A stretch of DNA of 64,000 nt from Rothia halotolerans (GTDB lineage: Bacteria; Actinomycetota; Actinomycetes; Actinomycetales; Micrococcaceae), in assembly GCF_004136635.1 (NCBI RefSeq), contig NZ_NOIU01000001.1:1-64000 (forward strand), in the 5' to 3' direction. Below are positions 53,817-62,186 of the stretch, piece after piece. The notes under the pieces are model-generated. The model was given only the letters and a program-made list of their open reading frames with translations. It was not told where the DNA came from and did no database searches. Every line of letters begins with the position of its first letter. The first letter of the stretch is position 1. The translations under genes were made by a program, and so were the position numbers.

Positions 53817-53854
53817 TTGACGGTGCTCACATGTGGCCGTAGTCTCATGTAAGC
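53817..53854 (+). promoter_or_regulatory. Promoter and inverted GCTyACAT sites before the esterase gene
   Basis: TTGACG (53817-53822), 17 bases, TAGTCT (53840-53845). GTGCTCACATG in the spacer and CATGTAAGCGC after the -10 box form an inverted pair sharing GCT(T/C)ACAT with the site at 53169. This implies joint control by the TetR protein. Confidence 0.65.
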
Positions 53855-53887
53855 GCCGCGCACATTGCGCCGTCGGAAGGAACCGTC

Positions 53888-54850
53888 ATGACCGCCAACC
53901 CGCACGGCATCGCCCTCGAGCCCGCCGCTCAGGCGTTCGTCGAGGCCACCTCCGAGCCGCCGTTCCTCTACCAGCTGCCTCCCGAGGAGGGCCGCAAGGC
54001 CGTCGATGAGGTCCAGGACGAGGAGATCTCCAAGCCCGAGGTCGACGAGGAGTGGATCACCGTCGAAGGCGGTCCCACCGGGGAGGTCCCCACCCGCATC
54101 GTCCGCCCGAAAGGCGCGACCGGCGCTCTGCCCGTCGTGCTCTACACCCACGGCGCGGGCTGGGTCTTCGGCGACGCCCACACCCATGACCGCCTGGTGC
54201 GCGACCTCGCCGTCGGCACCGGCGCGGCTGTCGTCTTCCCCGAGTACGTGCGCGCTCCCGACGCGCAGTATCCCTCGCAGAACGAGCAGTCCTACGCCGT
54301 GGCGCAGTGGATCGACCAGCACGGCGGGGAGAAGGGCCTGGACCCCGAGCGCGTCGTCATCTCCGGCGACTCCGTCGGCGGGAACATGGCGATCGCACTG
54401 ACCCTCATGGGCCACGAGCGCGGCGATGTGTCCTTCCGCGGCGCGGCGCTGTTCTACCCGGTGACGAACGCCGCCTTCGACACCGAGTCCTACGAGCAGT
54501 TCGCCGAGGGCTACTTCCTCGCCCGCGACGGCATGAAGTGGTTCTGGGACCAGTACACGACCGACGAATCCCAGCGGGACGAGGTCACGGCGTCGCCTCT
54601 GCGCGCGACCGAGGAGCAGCTGGCGTTCTTCCCGCCGACGCTGATCATCACCGCCGAGGCCGACGTGCTGCGCGATGAGGGCGAGGCGTTCGCCGCGAAG
54701 CTCCGCCGCGCCGGCGTCGAGGTCACCCAGGTCCGCTACGGCGGCATCATCCACGACTTCGTCATGGTCAACTCCATGCACGACACGCCCCAGTCCAAGG
54801 CCGCCGTAGCCCAGGCCGTCGCGCACCTCAAGCGCCTCCTCGAGACCTGA
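53888..54850 (+). CDS. Esterase/lipase of the hormone-sensitive-lipase family
   Basis: 320 residues. HGAGWVFGDAHTHD is the oxyanion motif (HGGGF/W type), ISGDSVGGNMAIALTLMGH the nucleophile elbow (Ser162), and ITAEADVLRDEGEAFAAKLR plus YGGIIHDFVMVNSM give the acid and His. It hydrolyses short acyl esters. GGAAGG is upstream. In a likely TetR-controlled operon with the DJ-1-type gene 38 bases later. Confidence 0.93.
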   Translation: MTANPHGIALEPAAQAFVEATSEPPFLYQLPPEEGRKAVDEVQDEEISKPEVDEEWITVEGGPTGEVPTRIVRPKGATGALPVVLYTHGAGWVFGDAHTHDRLVRDLAVGTGAAVVFPEYVRAPDAQYPSQNEQSYAVAQWIDQHGGEKGLDPERVVISGDSVGGNMAIALTLMGHERGDVSFRGAALFYPVTNAAFDTESYEQFAEGYFLARDGMKWFWDQYTTDESQRDEVTASPLRATEEQLAFFPPTLIITAEADVLRDEGEAFAAKLRRAGVEVTQVRYGGIIHDFVMVNSMHDTPQSKAAVAQAVAHLKRLLET

Positions 54851-54887
54851 GCGCGGCCGGACCACCGCCGCGAACCGAGACCCTCCC

Positions 54888-55577
54888 ATGCCCAAGCGAA
54901 TCCTCCACGTCGTCACGAACGTCGGCCACTACGACGACCCGTCCCATCCCACAGGGCTGTGGCTGTCCGAGCTCGCCCACGCCTGGGAGGTCTTCGAGGG
55001 CCGCGGCTTCGAGCAGGCGATCGTCAGTCCTCTGGGCGGGAAGTCGCCGCTGGAGCCGCGGTCCCTGAAGTTCCCCACCTACGACCGGACCGCGAAAGCC
55101 TGGCACCAGGACCCTGAGCGCATGACGCTGCTGGAGACCACACTCAGCCCCGACCAGATCGATGCCGCCGACTACGACGCGATCTACTTCACCGGCGGCC
55201 ACGCCGTCATGTACGACTTCCCCGACAGCGAGGGCTTGCAGCGCATCACCCGTGAGATGTGGGAGCAGGGCAAGGTCGTCTCATCCGTCTGCCACGGCTA
55301 CTGCGGCCTGCTCAACACGAAGCTCTCGGACGGCACGCAGCTCGTCGCCGGCCGGAAGGTCACCGGCTTCGCCTGGCAGGAAGAGGTCCTCGCCCGCGTC
55401 GACGAGCTCGTCCCCTACAACGCGGAAGAAGAGATGAAAAAGCGCGGCGCGCGGTACGAGAAGGCCAAGCTCCCGTTTCTTCCCTACGCAATCGCGGACG
55501 GAAGGCTCGTCACCGGACAGAACCCAGGTTCGGCCAGAACAACGGCGAAGAAGGTCGCGTCTCTCCTGCAGGGATAG
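54888..55577 (+). CDS. DJ-1/PfpI-family protein (Hsp31-like)
   Basis: 229 residues. FTGGHAVMYDFPDSEGLQRI and the nucleophile motif VCHGYCGLL (Cys135) are typical of Hsp31-like chaperone/glyoxalase III proteins, which detoxify methylglyoxal or act on carbonyl compounds. It likely shares transcription with the esterase, and with the NmrA protein suggests an electrophile/carbonyl response unit. Confidence 0.92.
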   Translation: MPKRILHVVTNVGHYDDPSHPTGLWLSELAHAWEVFEGRGFEQAIVSPLGGKSPLEPRSLKFPTYDRTAKAWHQDPERMTLLETTLSPDQIDAADYDAIYFTGGHAVMYDFPDSEGLQRITREMWEQGKVVSSVCHGYCGLLNTKLSDGTQLVAGRKVTGFAWQEEVLARVDELVPYNAEEEMKKRGARYEKAKLPFLPYAIADGRLVTGQNPGSARTTAKKVASLLQG

Positions 55578-55610
55578 CAGCGTCGCGCGTGCCGCACCCC
55601 GCGCGAAGCC

Positions 55611-55796
55611 TCAGAGAAGAGACTCTGCGGCGACGTCCCGGCCCGCGTTCACCCGGAGGGGCCAGATCCCCAGCTGGAGCCAGCCGCCGGAGCGCTCCGA
55701 GCCGCGCTGCCGCCAGGCGCGCACGGTGATCCGGCACTCGCGCCCGCTGGGGACGACGGCGAGGTGCAGGGGTCCGATGGAGATGTGCTTGCTCAC
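55611..55796 (-). CDS. Small hypothetical protein
   Basis: 61 residues (MSKHISIGPLHLAVVPSGRE; GGWLQLGIWPLRVNAGRDVA), probably a small beta fold. Overlaps the previous gene by four bases. No family recognised. Confidence 0.6.
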   Translation of the reverse strand: MSKHISIGPLHLAVVPSGRECRITVRAWRQRGSERSGGWLQLGIWPLRVNAGRDVAAESLL

Positions 55797-56140
55797 AGAC
55801 GTGTTCTCCTCAGTTCAGGGTGGGCGTCCTCCCATGCCTCCTTGATGAACGACTCCAGGTTGAGCGCGGCCCAGTGCTCGACGAGGAGGCCCCTGTCGAC
55901 CCACTCGGCGACCTCAGCTTCGCTGCCTGCCTCGCGCAGGACGGTCTCGAGCATCGTCCGCACCCGCTCGGGCTCGGCGAGGTCGTAGGTCGCCGCCGGC
56001 GTCCAGTCGATGTGGATGGGGAGTGTGACCGTGCCCGAGGCCGGGCCGCGGAGCTCGGAGAGGTCGTCGGCGACGTGGACGGGCTTGGTGTGGGAGAAGC
56101 CCAGGCGAGTGCCCGGTGCCACGCGCTTGTAGATCTCCAC
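55793..56140 (-). CDS. Hypothetical soluble protein
   Basis: 115 residues from GTG 56140, which has AGAGGAGG before it; the upstream part of the frame is rejected. Features: RVAPGTRLGFSHTKPVHVAD, then an acidic helical end (EVAEWVDRGLLVEHWAALNL). First gene of a two-gene pair. Function unknown. Confidence 0.65.
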   Translation of the reverse strand: MEIYKRVAPGTRLGFSHTKPVHVADDLSELRGPASGTVTLPIHIDWTPAATYDLAEPERVRTMLETVLREAGSEAEVAEWVDRGLLVEHWAALNLESFIKEAWEDAHPELRRTRL

Positions 56141-56251
56141 GACGCCCTCCTCTCTCCTCAATCGTAAGCCGGGCAGTGGTCGTGTTCGTGTTGAGGCCTT
56201 CGTGGCCACGGGCTTCTCGCGTCGACGGTCACAGCACCACCGGATGCGCGA

Positions 56252-57433
56252 TCATGCGACGCTGCACGCCTCCGCCTGCGCGGATTCGGGCGTCCTGCGC
56301 GTTGCGGCGCGCGTCGCGATCCATCCCGTGAACGCCAGCGCGAGCACGGCGGGAACGAGCGCCCAGGCGGCGAGGTCAGCTGCTCCGATTCCGGCGGTGA
56401 GCAGTGCGCCGCCGAGCGCCGCGCCGACGGCGGAGCCGAGGTACATCGCGGCCATCTGGAAGGCGATGATCGGCATCGCCTGCGTCGGCCGGTCGGCCGT
56501 GAGGGCCTGTTGCAGCGTGGGCACGCTGGCCCAGCCGGCCGCGCCCCAGACCGCCGCCGCGATGAGCCACACGATCGGCGAGGCGGACAGCCACGCCGCG
56601 GCGAAGCTCAAGGCCAGCAGCGCAGGCAGCGCGGTCAGCAGGGGTCTCGGGCCGAAGCGGTCGAGAGGCTTTCCGATCAGGGCCGATCCCGTGACGCCGC
56701 CGATGCCCCACGCCCAGACCAGGGCGAAGCCCAGCCATTCCAACCCTCGGTCCTCTGCCATGGGCAGCAGGTAGGTGTAGAGGCCCAGGCTCGCCACTCC
56801 CAACAAGAAGGCAGCTGCGACGCCGACTGCCGTCCTGCCGGTTCGCAGGACCGTAAACGCGGAGCCGCCCGATGCCGCCTCGAGCCGCGGAAGCGACTTC
56901 GCGCGGACGGCCAGCGCCGCCATGCTGACGACTCCGATGAGCACGACCAGGGCCATGGTCCAGCGCCATCCGGCGCTCTGGCCGATGAGCATCCCGGCCG
57001 GCACGCCCGCCACGGTGCCCGTGGACAGGCCGAAGGTCACCAGGGACATGGCGCGGCCCCGTTCGTGGTCAGCGACCATCGCCGCGGCCGTCGCGGTCGC
57101 GACTGCGGTGAGGACGCCGGCTCCGGCACCTGCGATGACGCGCGAGGCCAAGAAGACTTCGATGCCGGGCGAGAGGGTCGTGACGAGGTTGCCGAGGTTG
57201 AACACGCCGAGCGCGATGAGCAGCGCTCGTGCCGTGCTTCCCCGGGTCAGACGACCTGACAACAGCGGGCCTGCCACGGCGTAGGCCGCAGTGAATGCGG
57301 TGATGCCGAGGCCGATCATCGCCACGGTGGTCGTCAGTGAGTCCGCGATCTGCGGGAGCACTCCTGCCAGAACGTAGGCGTCGATCCCCAGAGAGACGGC
57401 AGCGACGACCAGCGGCCACAGCTTGCGGATCAT
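56252..57433 (-). CDS. MFS transporter (drug-efflux type)
   Basis: 393 residues with about twelve membrane helices. It begins MIRKLWPLVVAAVSLGIDAY and carries the between-helix motif GRLTRGSTAR and the helix-5 antiporter motif region TGTVAGVPAGMLIGQSAGWR. It is of the DHA1 proton-antiporter type. It overlaps the ArsR gene by four bases, so efflux is likely induced by the ArsR ligand. Substrate unknown. Confidence 0.9.
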   Translation of the reverse strand: MIRKLWPLVVAAVSLGIDAYVLAGVLPQIADSLTTTVAMIGLGITAFTAAYAVAGPLLSGRLTRGSTARALLIALGVFNLGNLVTTLSPGIEVFLASRVIAGAGAGVLTAVATATAAAMVADHERGRAMSLVTFGLSTGTVAGVPAGMLIGQSAGWRWTMALVVLIGVVSMAALAVRAKSLPRLEAASGGSAFTVLRTGRTAVGVAAAFLLGVASLGLYTYLLPMAEDRGLEWLGFALVWAWGIGGVTGSALIGKPLDRFGPRPLLTALPALLALSFAAAWLSASPIVWLIAAAVWGAAGWASVPTLQQALTADRPTQAMPIIAFQMAAMYLGSAVGAALGGALLTAGIGAADLAAWALVPAVLALAFTGWIATRAATRRTPESAQAEACSVA

Positions 57434-57771
57434 GCGCCGGCCTCCTCTCCGTCGACGTCGGCGCTCTCGTAGCCGGTGAGCACCGTTCCGAGCAGGCCGG
57501 GGAAGCGCGCCTCGAGATCTTCGTCGCGGAGCTTGATCATGCACTTGCGGCCCTCGGCACGGACGAACACGACGCCGGACTCGCGCAGGAGGCTTGTGTG
57601 GTGGGTCAGTGTCGAGCGGGGAAGATCGGGGCCGAGGTCGATGCTGTCGGTCTCTCCCTGCGCGGCCAGCTTCCGCACCATGTTCAGGCGCAACGGCTCG
57701 CTGAGGGCGAAGAGGACACGGGGGATCGCGATCTCCTCGGCATCCGGATGGTGGTAGGTCCGTGGGGGCAT
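57430..57771 (-). CDS. ArsR-family repressor
   Basis: 113 residues, winged helix-turn-helix (LSEPLRLNMVRKLAAQGETD; LPRSTLTHHTSLLRESGVVF). No CxC metal-binding motif is seen, so the signal is probably not a thiophilic metal. AGGAG lies before the ATG at 57771. It should repress itself and the MFS gene through the repeats just upstream. Confidence 0.9.
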   Translation of the reverse strand: MPPRTYHHPDAEEIAIPRVLFALSEPLRLNMVRKLAAQGETDSIDLGPDLPRSTLTHHTSLLRESGVVFVRAEGRKCMIKLRDEDLEARFPGLLGTVLTGYESADVDGEEAGA

Positions 57772-57787
57772 GGAGCGACTCCTATCG

Positions 57788-57837
57788 TTCGAACTTTCTC
57801 GCACGATCATAGTTCGACAATTCTCGCACGATCAAGT
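57788..57837. repeat. 25-bp tandem repeat upstream of the ArsR/MFS operon
   Basis: Two 25-bp copies (57788-57812, 57813-57837) share GTTCGA, then TTCTCGCACGATCA; a third partial copy, CACGATCAAGTCA, follows near 57839. They sit 17-66 bases before the arsR start, over its promoter, and are the probable ArsR binding sites. The rest of 57772-58045 has no gene. Confidence 0.75.
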
Positions 57838-58045
57838 CACGATCAAGTCAGTGAGGCCCGGCCGCTTCGAGCGGCCTCGTTGGGCGATGCCCGGGCACGC
57901 CCGCCGGGCACATGACAGGAGGTTCAACTCGCGGAAAGCACCCTTCTCGAGGGTCTAACGGGGGCGCTCGCCGCAACGCTTCATCAGCCCCTCGGCTTCT
58001 ATCACACAGTTACTCAGTTGAATCTTCTTGCATTCATCGCCTCGT

Positions 58046-58648
58046 TCAGGGGCGCAGGGTCTTGGGGAATCCCGTCCAATGCAGATCGGCGCGCAGGTGG
58101 CTCATGTCGTTGAACATGACGATGCTCGGCGGCACGCTCTGCCGGTACTCGATCACGGTCAGCGCGGCGTTGGCGCTGCTGAGCCCGAGCCACCGCACTG
58201 CCGGAGCCTCCATGGCGTGACGGATGAGCCACGCGATCGGGTACGCATGGGTGACGAGCACTTCATGCACGTCGGCATCGGCCTCGGGCGGGGCGGCGAA
58301 CCTCGCGGTGAGGGTGTGCGCGATCTGGTGGCCCGCTTCGGCCTCGTCGCTGTCGTAGCCGTCGAAGAACGGCACCCATGACGGCGGGGTCTCCTCCGGC
58401 TTCGGCACGTAGGGCACGTGGTCGATCAGCTCGGCCGCTTCGCTCACTGGAGCGCTGCCGGTAAGGAAGATGTTGAGCTGTCGGGCGCTGTCGACGGCCC
58501 TGGGCAACGGCGAGTGCCAGACGGCGTCGATGGGAAGATGCGCCAGGCGCTGACCGAGCAGGCGGGCCTGCTCGCGCCCGGTATCGGTGAGGTTGCCGAA
58601 CGTGTCGGCGTCGCCGTGGCGTGCGATGTAGAGATATCTGGTGGCCAT
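58046..58648 (-). CDS. Histidine phosphatase-family protein
   Basis: 200 residues of the phosphoglycerate-mutase-like branch: ARHGDADTFGNLTDTGREQA holds the catalytic RHG (His11), HSPLPRAVDSARQL the Arg motif and VLVTHAYPIAWLIRHAMEAP the second His. Substrate unknown. Single gene. Confidence 0.92.
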   Translation of the reverse strand: MATRYLYIARHGDADTFGNLTDTGREQARLLGQRLAHLPIDAVWHSPLPRAVDSARQLNIFLTGSAPVSEAAELIDHVPYVPKPEETPPSWVPFFDGYDSDEAEAGHQIAHTLTARFAAPPEADADVHEVLVTHAYPIAWLIRHAMEAPAVRWLGLSSANAALTVIEYRQSVPPSIVMFNDMSHLRADLHWTGFPKTLRP

Positions 58649-58711
58649 GAGCGCGTCGGGAGCATCGCGGCGATGTTCCCCGTCTCCTTTCTTTCGGGGT
58701 CAGGCTTCGGG

Positions 58712-59878
58712 TCAGAGGACGGTGACGGTTCCGGCAGTGCCGTCCACTGTGATTCGGGCACCGTCCTCGATGCGAGCGGTGGCACCGGCGACGCCGAGCA
58801 CGGCGGGGATGCCGTATTCGCGGGCGACGATCGCGGCGTGCGAGAGCGCGCCGCCGGTCTCGGTGACCACCCCGGCGGCGACGGCGAACAGGGGTGTCCA
58901 GGCCGGGTCGGTGTACGGGCAGATCACGATGTCGCCGCGGCCGACGGCGGCGAAGCCGGAAGGGCCGCGGACGATCCGTGCCGCTGCGGTGACCGTTCCG
59001 TGGGAACCGGGCGTGCCGCTCAACGCCTCAGCGGGGTGGGGGTGGGACGAGCCGGGGGCTCTGGTGCTGGGGAGCACTGCGGTGATCGGGCGTGCTTGCA
59101 GGATCCACACGGTGCCGCCTGCGACCGCCCACTCGACGTCTTGCGGCCCGCCGAGCACCCTCGCGATCCGGCCTCCCAGCTCGGCCAAAGCTGCGACCGT
59201 GGCGTCATCCAGGGCGCGTGCGGCCTGTTTGTCGGTGGCAACCGCACTGGTGACGACGCCGCCGCGCTCACGGTCCAGGTCGATACGGGTCTGCTTGCTT
59301 CCCACCGAGCAGTCGATAGCCCCGTCCGAGGCGACCACGTAGGCGTCCGGCGTGATCGTCCCGCCGACGACGGCCAACCCCAGGCCCCAGGATGCTTCGA
59401 TCCGGGTCTGCTCCCCGGACTGCTGGGGCGTGAACATGACCCCCGATACATCCGCCTCGATCACAGGCTGCACGAGCACCGCCATGCCCGACGCATGAGA
59501 CGACGCTCCACCCGTCCGAGCCCAGTAGTCGCCCACTCGTGAAGCGCGGGCCGACTCCCAACACGCCGTGATCGCCCGGCAAACGTCGTCTGCGCCGCGA
59601 ACTCCGATGACGCTCTCGTACTGGCCAGCAGCCGAAGCGTCCACGGTGTCCTCGCTCGTCGCCGACGAACGCACAGCCACCACCGGCTCGCCCAGCCTCC
59701 CCAGTTCACGGGCGACCGCACCACGCAAGGAACGCCCGGCCTCGGCGCTGGTCGACTGACTGCCGTTGGGCACGACGAACCCATCGGGCACCGGCAGCCC
59801 CTCCCGCAGCAGCACACCGAGCGCCGCCGCCTTGCCGCCCGAGCTCGCCCGGGGCGCTTCTGAGAGCGTCGTCAGCAT
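58712..59878 (-). CDS. Short PEP/pyruvate-binding phosphotransferase-like protein
   Basis: 388 residues: an ATP-grasp domain of PPDK/PEP-synthase type (about 10-270; GGKAAALGVLLREGLPVPDG, VVAVRSSATSEDTVDASAAG, WAVAGGTVWILQARPITAV) and a C-terminal swivelling phosphohistidine domain (about 305-388; VTETGGALSHAAIVAREYGI). Rifampin phosphotransferase has the same two domains plus a large drug-binding domain between; that is missing here, as is the PEP/pyruvate barrel. It may phosphorylate something via His, or inactivate an antibiotic with a partner. Start ATG 59878 or GTG 59881. Confidence 0.8.
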   Translation of the reverse strand: MLTTLSEAPRASSGGKAAALGVLLREGLPVPDGFVVPNGSQSTSAEAGRSLRGAVARELGRLGEPVVAVRSSATSEDTVDASAAGQYESVIGVRGADDVCRAITACWESARASRVGDYWARTGGASSHASGMAVLVQPVIEADVSGVMFTPQQSGEQTRIEASWGLGLAVVGGTITPDAYVVASDGAIDCSVGSKQTRIDLDRERGGVVTSAVATDKQAARALDDATVAALAELGGRIARVLGGPQDVEWAVAGGTVWILQARPITAVLPSTRAPGSSHPHPAEALSGTPGSHGTVTAAARIVRGPSGFAAVGRGDIVICPYTDPAWTPLFAVAAGVVTETGGALSHAAIVAREYGIPAVLGVAGATARIEDGARITVDGTAGTVTVL

Positions 59879-59897
59879 CACACCAGCCTCTCAACGA

Positions 59898-59912
59898 AAT
59901 GTTGACAACATT
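59898..59912. promoter_or_regulatory. Palindrome AATGTTGACAACATT
   Basis: A perfect 7-bp inverted repeat around one base, in the 51-base gap between the phosphotransferase-like gene and its divergent regulator. TTGACA-like sequence lies inside. It is a probable operator for the protein encoded at 59930. Confidence 0.7.
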
Positions 59913-59929
59913 GTGTTGAGCCTAGCAGG

Positions 59930-60337
59930 ATGGGCGGCATGGAACGCAAGCACGATCTCGAGCGGCCCAGCAGTGCCGATGAGGCGCAGACCGGGCGTGA
60001 GCGCGAGGCCCGAGTCCGGCTTCTCGACAAGGGTGCAGACCAGTTGGAGGCTCGACCGTGGCAGCCAGACGCCGGGGCCTCGCCACCCGCGGTTGATCTG
60101 ACGCAGTACGCGCTCTGGCGGTCATCCGAGCTGACCCCGGACGAGCTTCTGGGGGCACTGTCGCTGCTCCCTGCGGCTCGCGCCGAGGTCGAGCGCGTGG
60201 AGGTCGGCCTGCTCTTCGCGGCTCGCAGCGAAGGGCTGACATGGCCGCAGATCGCCGAAGCGATGGGGTTCCGGTCCCCGCAGGCCTGCCAGCAGTACGT
60301 GAACCGGCTCAGCGCCAGGCAGGACAGACGAGCATGA
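59930..60337 (+). CDS. Helix-turn-helix DNA-binding protein
   Basis: 135 residues. A C-terminal helix-turn-helix (LLFAARSEGLTWPQIAEAMG; QACQQYVNRLSARQDRR), with a charged N-terminus. The start could also be the ATG at 59939. Divergent from the phosphotransferase-like gene and overlapping the next gene by ATGA, so it looks like the local regulator. Confidence 0.75.
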   Translation: MGGMERKHDLERPSSADEAQTGREREARVRLLDKGADQLEARPWQPDAGASPPAVDLTQYALWRSSELTPDELLGALSLLPAARAEVERVEVGLLFAARSEGLTWPQIAEAMGFRSPQACQQYVNRLSARQDRRA

Positions 60338-60969
60338 CGCATCGGTCCGCGCCGGAACTGCTCGTGCTGCACGCCGTGCGTGTCATGGGATTCGCCGACA
60401 GTGAAGCCGTCGCTGCGCGTGCGGGAACGAGCCGCCCCGAGGCAGAACGAGTGTTGAGTGAGTCGGAGTGCAAGGTGTGGGTGCAGCACGTCGCATTCGC
60501 CGACCTCGACGGCTGGTCACTCACCGACTCGGGCAAGGCGGAGAACGAGCGGCAGCTCGCGGCAGAACTCGTGGACGCCGACCCCGCTGGCGTGGTGGCG
60601 GCCGTCTACCGCTCGTTCCTTCCGCTCAACGCCCGACTGCTCCGAGCCGTCACCGACTGGCAGATCAGGCCCACCGAAGCCGACCGGTTCGCGCCCAACG
60701 ACCACGCCGACGACACGTGGGACGAACGCGTTCTCGATGAACTCGCGGCGCTGGGCAGGCAACTCGCGCCCTTGGCCGACCGCCTCTCTGCCGTTCTCAT
60801 GAGGTTCGACGACTACACGAAACGGTACGAGGCCGCCCTGCGCAAGGCCAGGAACGGAGAACTCGACTGGATCGACAAGACCGACGTCGACTCCTGCCAC
60901 CGAGTCTGGTTCCAGCTCCACGAAGACCTCGTCGCCACACTCGGCATCGACCGGCGGAACGAAGCCTAA
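60334..60969 (+). CDS. Regulator-like protein with N-terminal helix-turn-helix
   Basis: 211 residues. PELLVLHAVRVMGFADSEAV and the following 50 residues look like a winged-helix domain; the rest is helical with Trp and charged stretches (LMRFDDYTKRYEAALRKARN). It matches, from memory, proteins co-encoded with PEP/pyruvate-binding proteins in actinomycetes. Function unknown. Confidence 0.65.
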   Translation: MTHRSAPELLVLHAVRVMGFADSEAVAARAGTSRPEAERVLSESECKVWVQHVAFADLDGWSLTDSGKAENERQLAAELVDADPAGVVAAVYRSFLPLNARLLRAVTDWQIRPTEADRFAPNDHADDTWDERVLDELAALGRQLAPLADRLSAVLMRFDDYTKRYEAALRKARNGELDWIDKTDVDSCHRVWFQLHEDLVATLGIDRRNEA

Positions 60970-61199
60970 ACATCGATCGAGCAGTCGCTGCGTGCGCGAA
61001 GTCCCGTCGGTCCACGAATCGTCGAGTGAGCCGGAATCCAAACCACAGAACGCACCTGCTCTCCGTCCTGCAATCGGTCGGGACCCGGGACTGTCTCGAC
61101 GCCTCTCGCAGACGGCTCGAACTGGACTCACAAGTGTCTTGCAACTATGTCCGATATTATTCCTAGTAGAGGTACCGAGATGCAGGACTAGGGGCGAAC
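60970..61199. promoter_or_regulatory. Upstream region of the resolvase, possible res site
   Basis: 230 bases. The last 60 bases are markedly A/T-richer (CCGATATTATTCC near 61152) and contain short inverted pieces (TAGTAGAGG, TAGGGG), the expected position of a resolvase res site. No clear 12-bp subsites can be set by eye. Confidence 0.35.
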
Positions 61200-61811
61200 A
61201 TGGACGACGGTGCACGGGACTACGGGTACGCGCGGGTGAGCAGCGAGGCGCAGGACCTCAGGCGGCAGGTCGACGAGCTCAAGGCGGCGGGGTGCGATCG
61301 CATCGTCGAGGAGAAGGCGTCGGGCAAGCACGGGGCGAAGCGCCCGAAGTGGGAGAAGCTCGTCGATGAGAAGGACGGGCAGCTGCGGAGGGGCGATCGG
61401 CTCACGGTCGTCGAGCTGTCCCGGCTGGGTCGGTCGACGACTCAGCTGACCGCCCTGCTGCGCGACTTCAAGGACCGGGGCGTCGGCCTGCGCATCCTCA
61501 ACCTCGGCATCGACACCTCGACCCCGGCGGGCGAGCTCATCTTCACGATCATCGCGGCGGTCGGCCAGATGGAGCGCGACCTCATCGCCGAGCGCACCAG
61601 GTCTGCTCTGGACGCCAAGCGCCGGCGCGGCGAACGGGTCGGCGGTCGGAAGCCGAAGCACACTCCTGAGCAGGTGGCCCGGGCGATGGAGTTCCTCGAT
61701 ACCACCACCATGACTGGGCAGGAGATCGCCAACGCCGTCGGAATGAGCCGGTCGCGAATGTACGCGCTGGTCGCTCGGCGACGCGCGGAGCTCGAAGGTG
61801 CTGCGACCTGA
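61200..61811 (+). CDS. Serine recombinase (resolvase/invertase type)
   Basis: 203 residues. The catalytic domain is at about 8-140: YARVSSEAQDLRRQVDELKA with the nucleophile Ser14, and LGRSTTQLTALLRDFKDRG, GELIFTIIAAVGQMERDLIA. The C-terminal HTH_Hin-type domain (TMTGQEIANAVGMSRSRMYA) follows. This small form resolves plasmid or transposon dimers rather than integrates large elements. It suggests the mobile region continues here. Confidence 0.93.
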   Translation: MDDGARDYGYARVSSEAQDLRRQVDELKAAGCDRIVEEKASGKHGAKRPKWEKLVDEKDGQLRRGDRLTVVELSRLGRSTTQLTALLRDFKDRGVGLRILNLGIDTSTPAGELIFTIIAAVGQMERDLIAERTRSALDAKRRRGERVGGRKPKHTPEQVARAMEFLDTTTMTGQEIANAVGMSRSRMYALVARRRAELEGAAT

Positions 61812-61853
61812 AGGTCGACGTGACCTACTCGTCGAGCTGGTCGTCGCGGCCCA

Positions 61854-62186
61854 TCACGTGACGCAAGCGACAGGCCCATAGGCGACCGTGCCCAACGGCG
61901 GGACCTCCTCGGCGTCGAGCGCCCGCACATCGACGATGTTCGTGGTGAGGTGGCAGTCGCCGAAGCCCGGGCCGGGGAACTCGCAGGGCTCGCAGATGAC
62001 GACCTCGTGACCGCGGTCCCAGTCGTCGTTCGCCTGCATGTCGCGGTGGTGGACGATGCCTACGCGACCCTGCCACCGCCCGTCGAGGCTGTGCTCAGGC
62101 CGGCCGTCGCCGGGGATCCGCATGCGCCGGACACCGCCCTCGGGATCGCGCAGGTCGACAAGGTGACGGGTTCCGTTCTCCGTCAT
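61854..62186 (-). CDS. Hypothetical protein
   Basis: 110 residues, ending in VICEPCEFPGPGFGDCHLTT and PPLGTVAYGPVACVT; four Cys in the C-terminal half could bind metal. It overlaps the gene before it by ATGA. No family recognised. On the opposite strand to the resolvase. Confidence 0.65.
   Translation of the reverse strand: MTENGTRHLVDLRDPEGGVRRMRIPGDGRPEHSLDGRWQGRVGIVHHRDMQANDDWDRGHEVVICEPCEFPGPGFGDCHLTTNIVDVRALDAEEVPPLGTVAYGPVACVT

Noticed and set aside
61200-61811. Large serine integrase for the element
   Set aside because: The protein is only 203 residues with a Hin-type C-terminus, so it is a resolvase/invertase.
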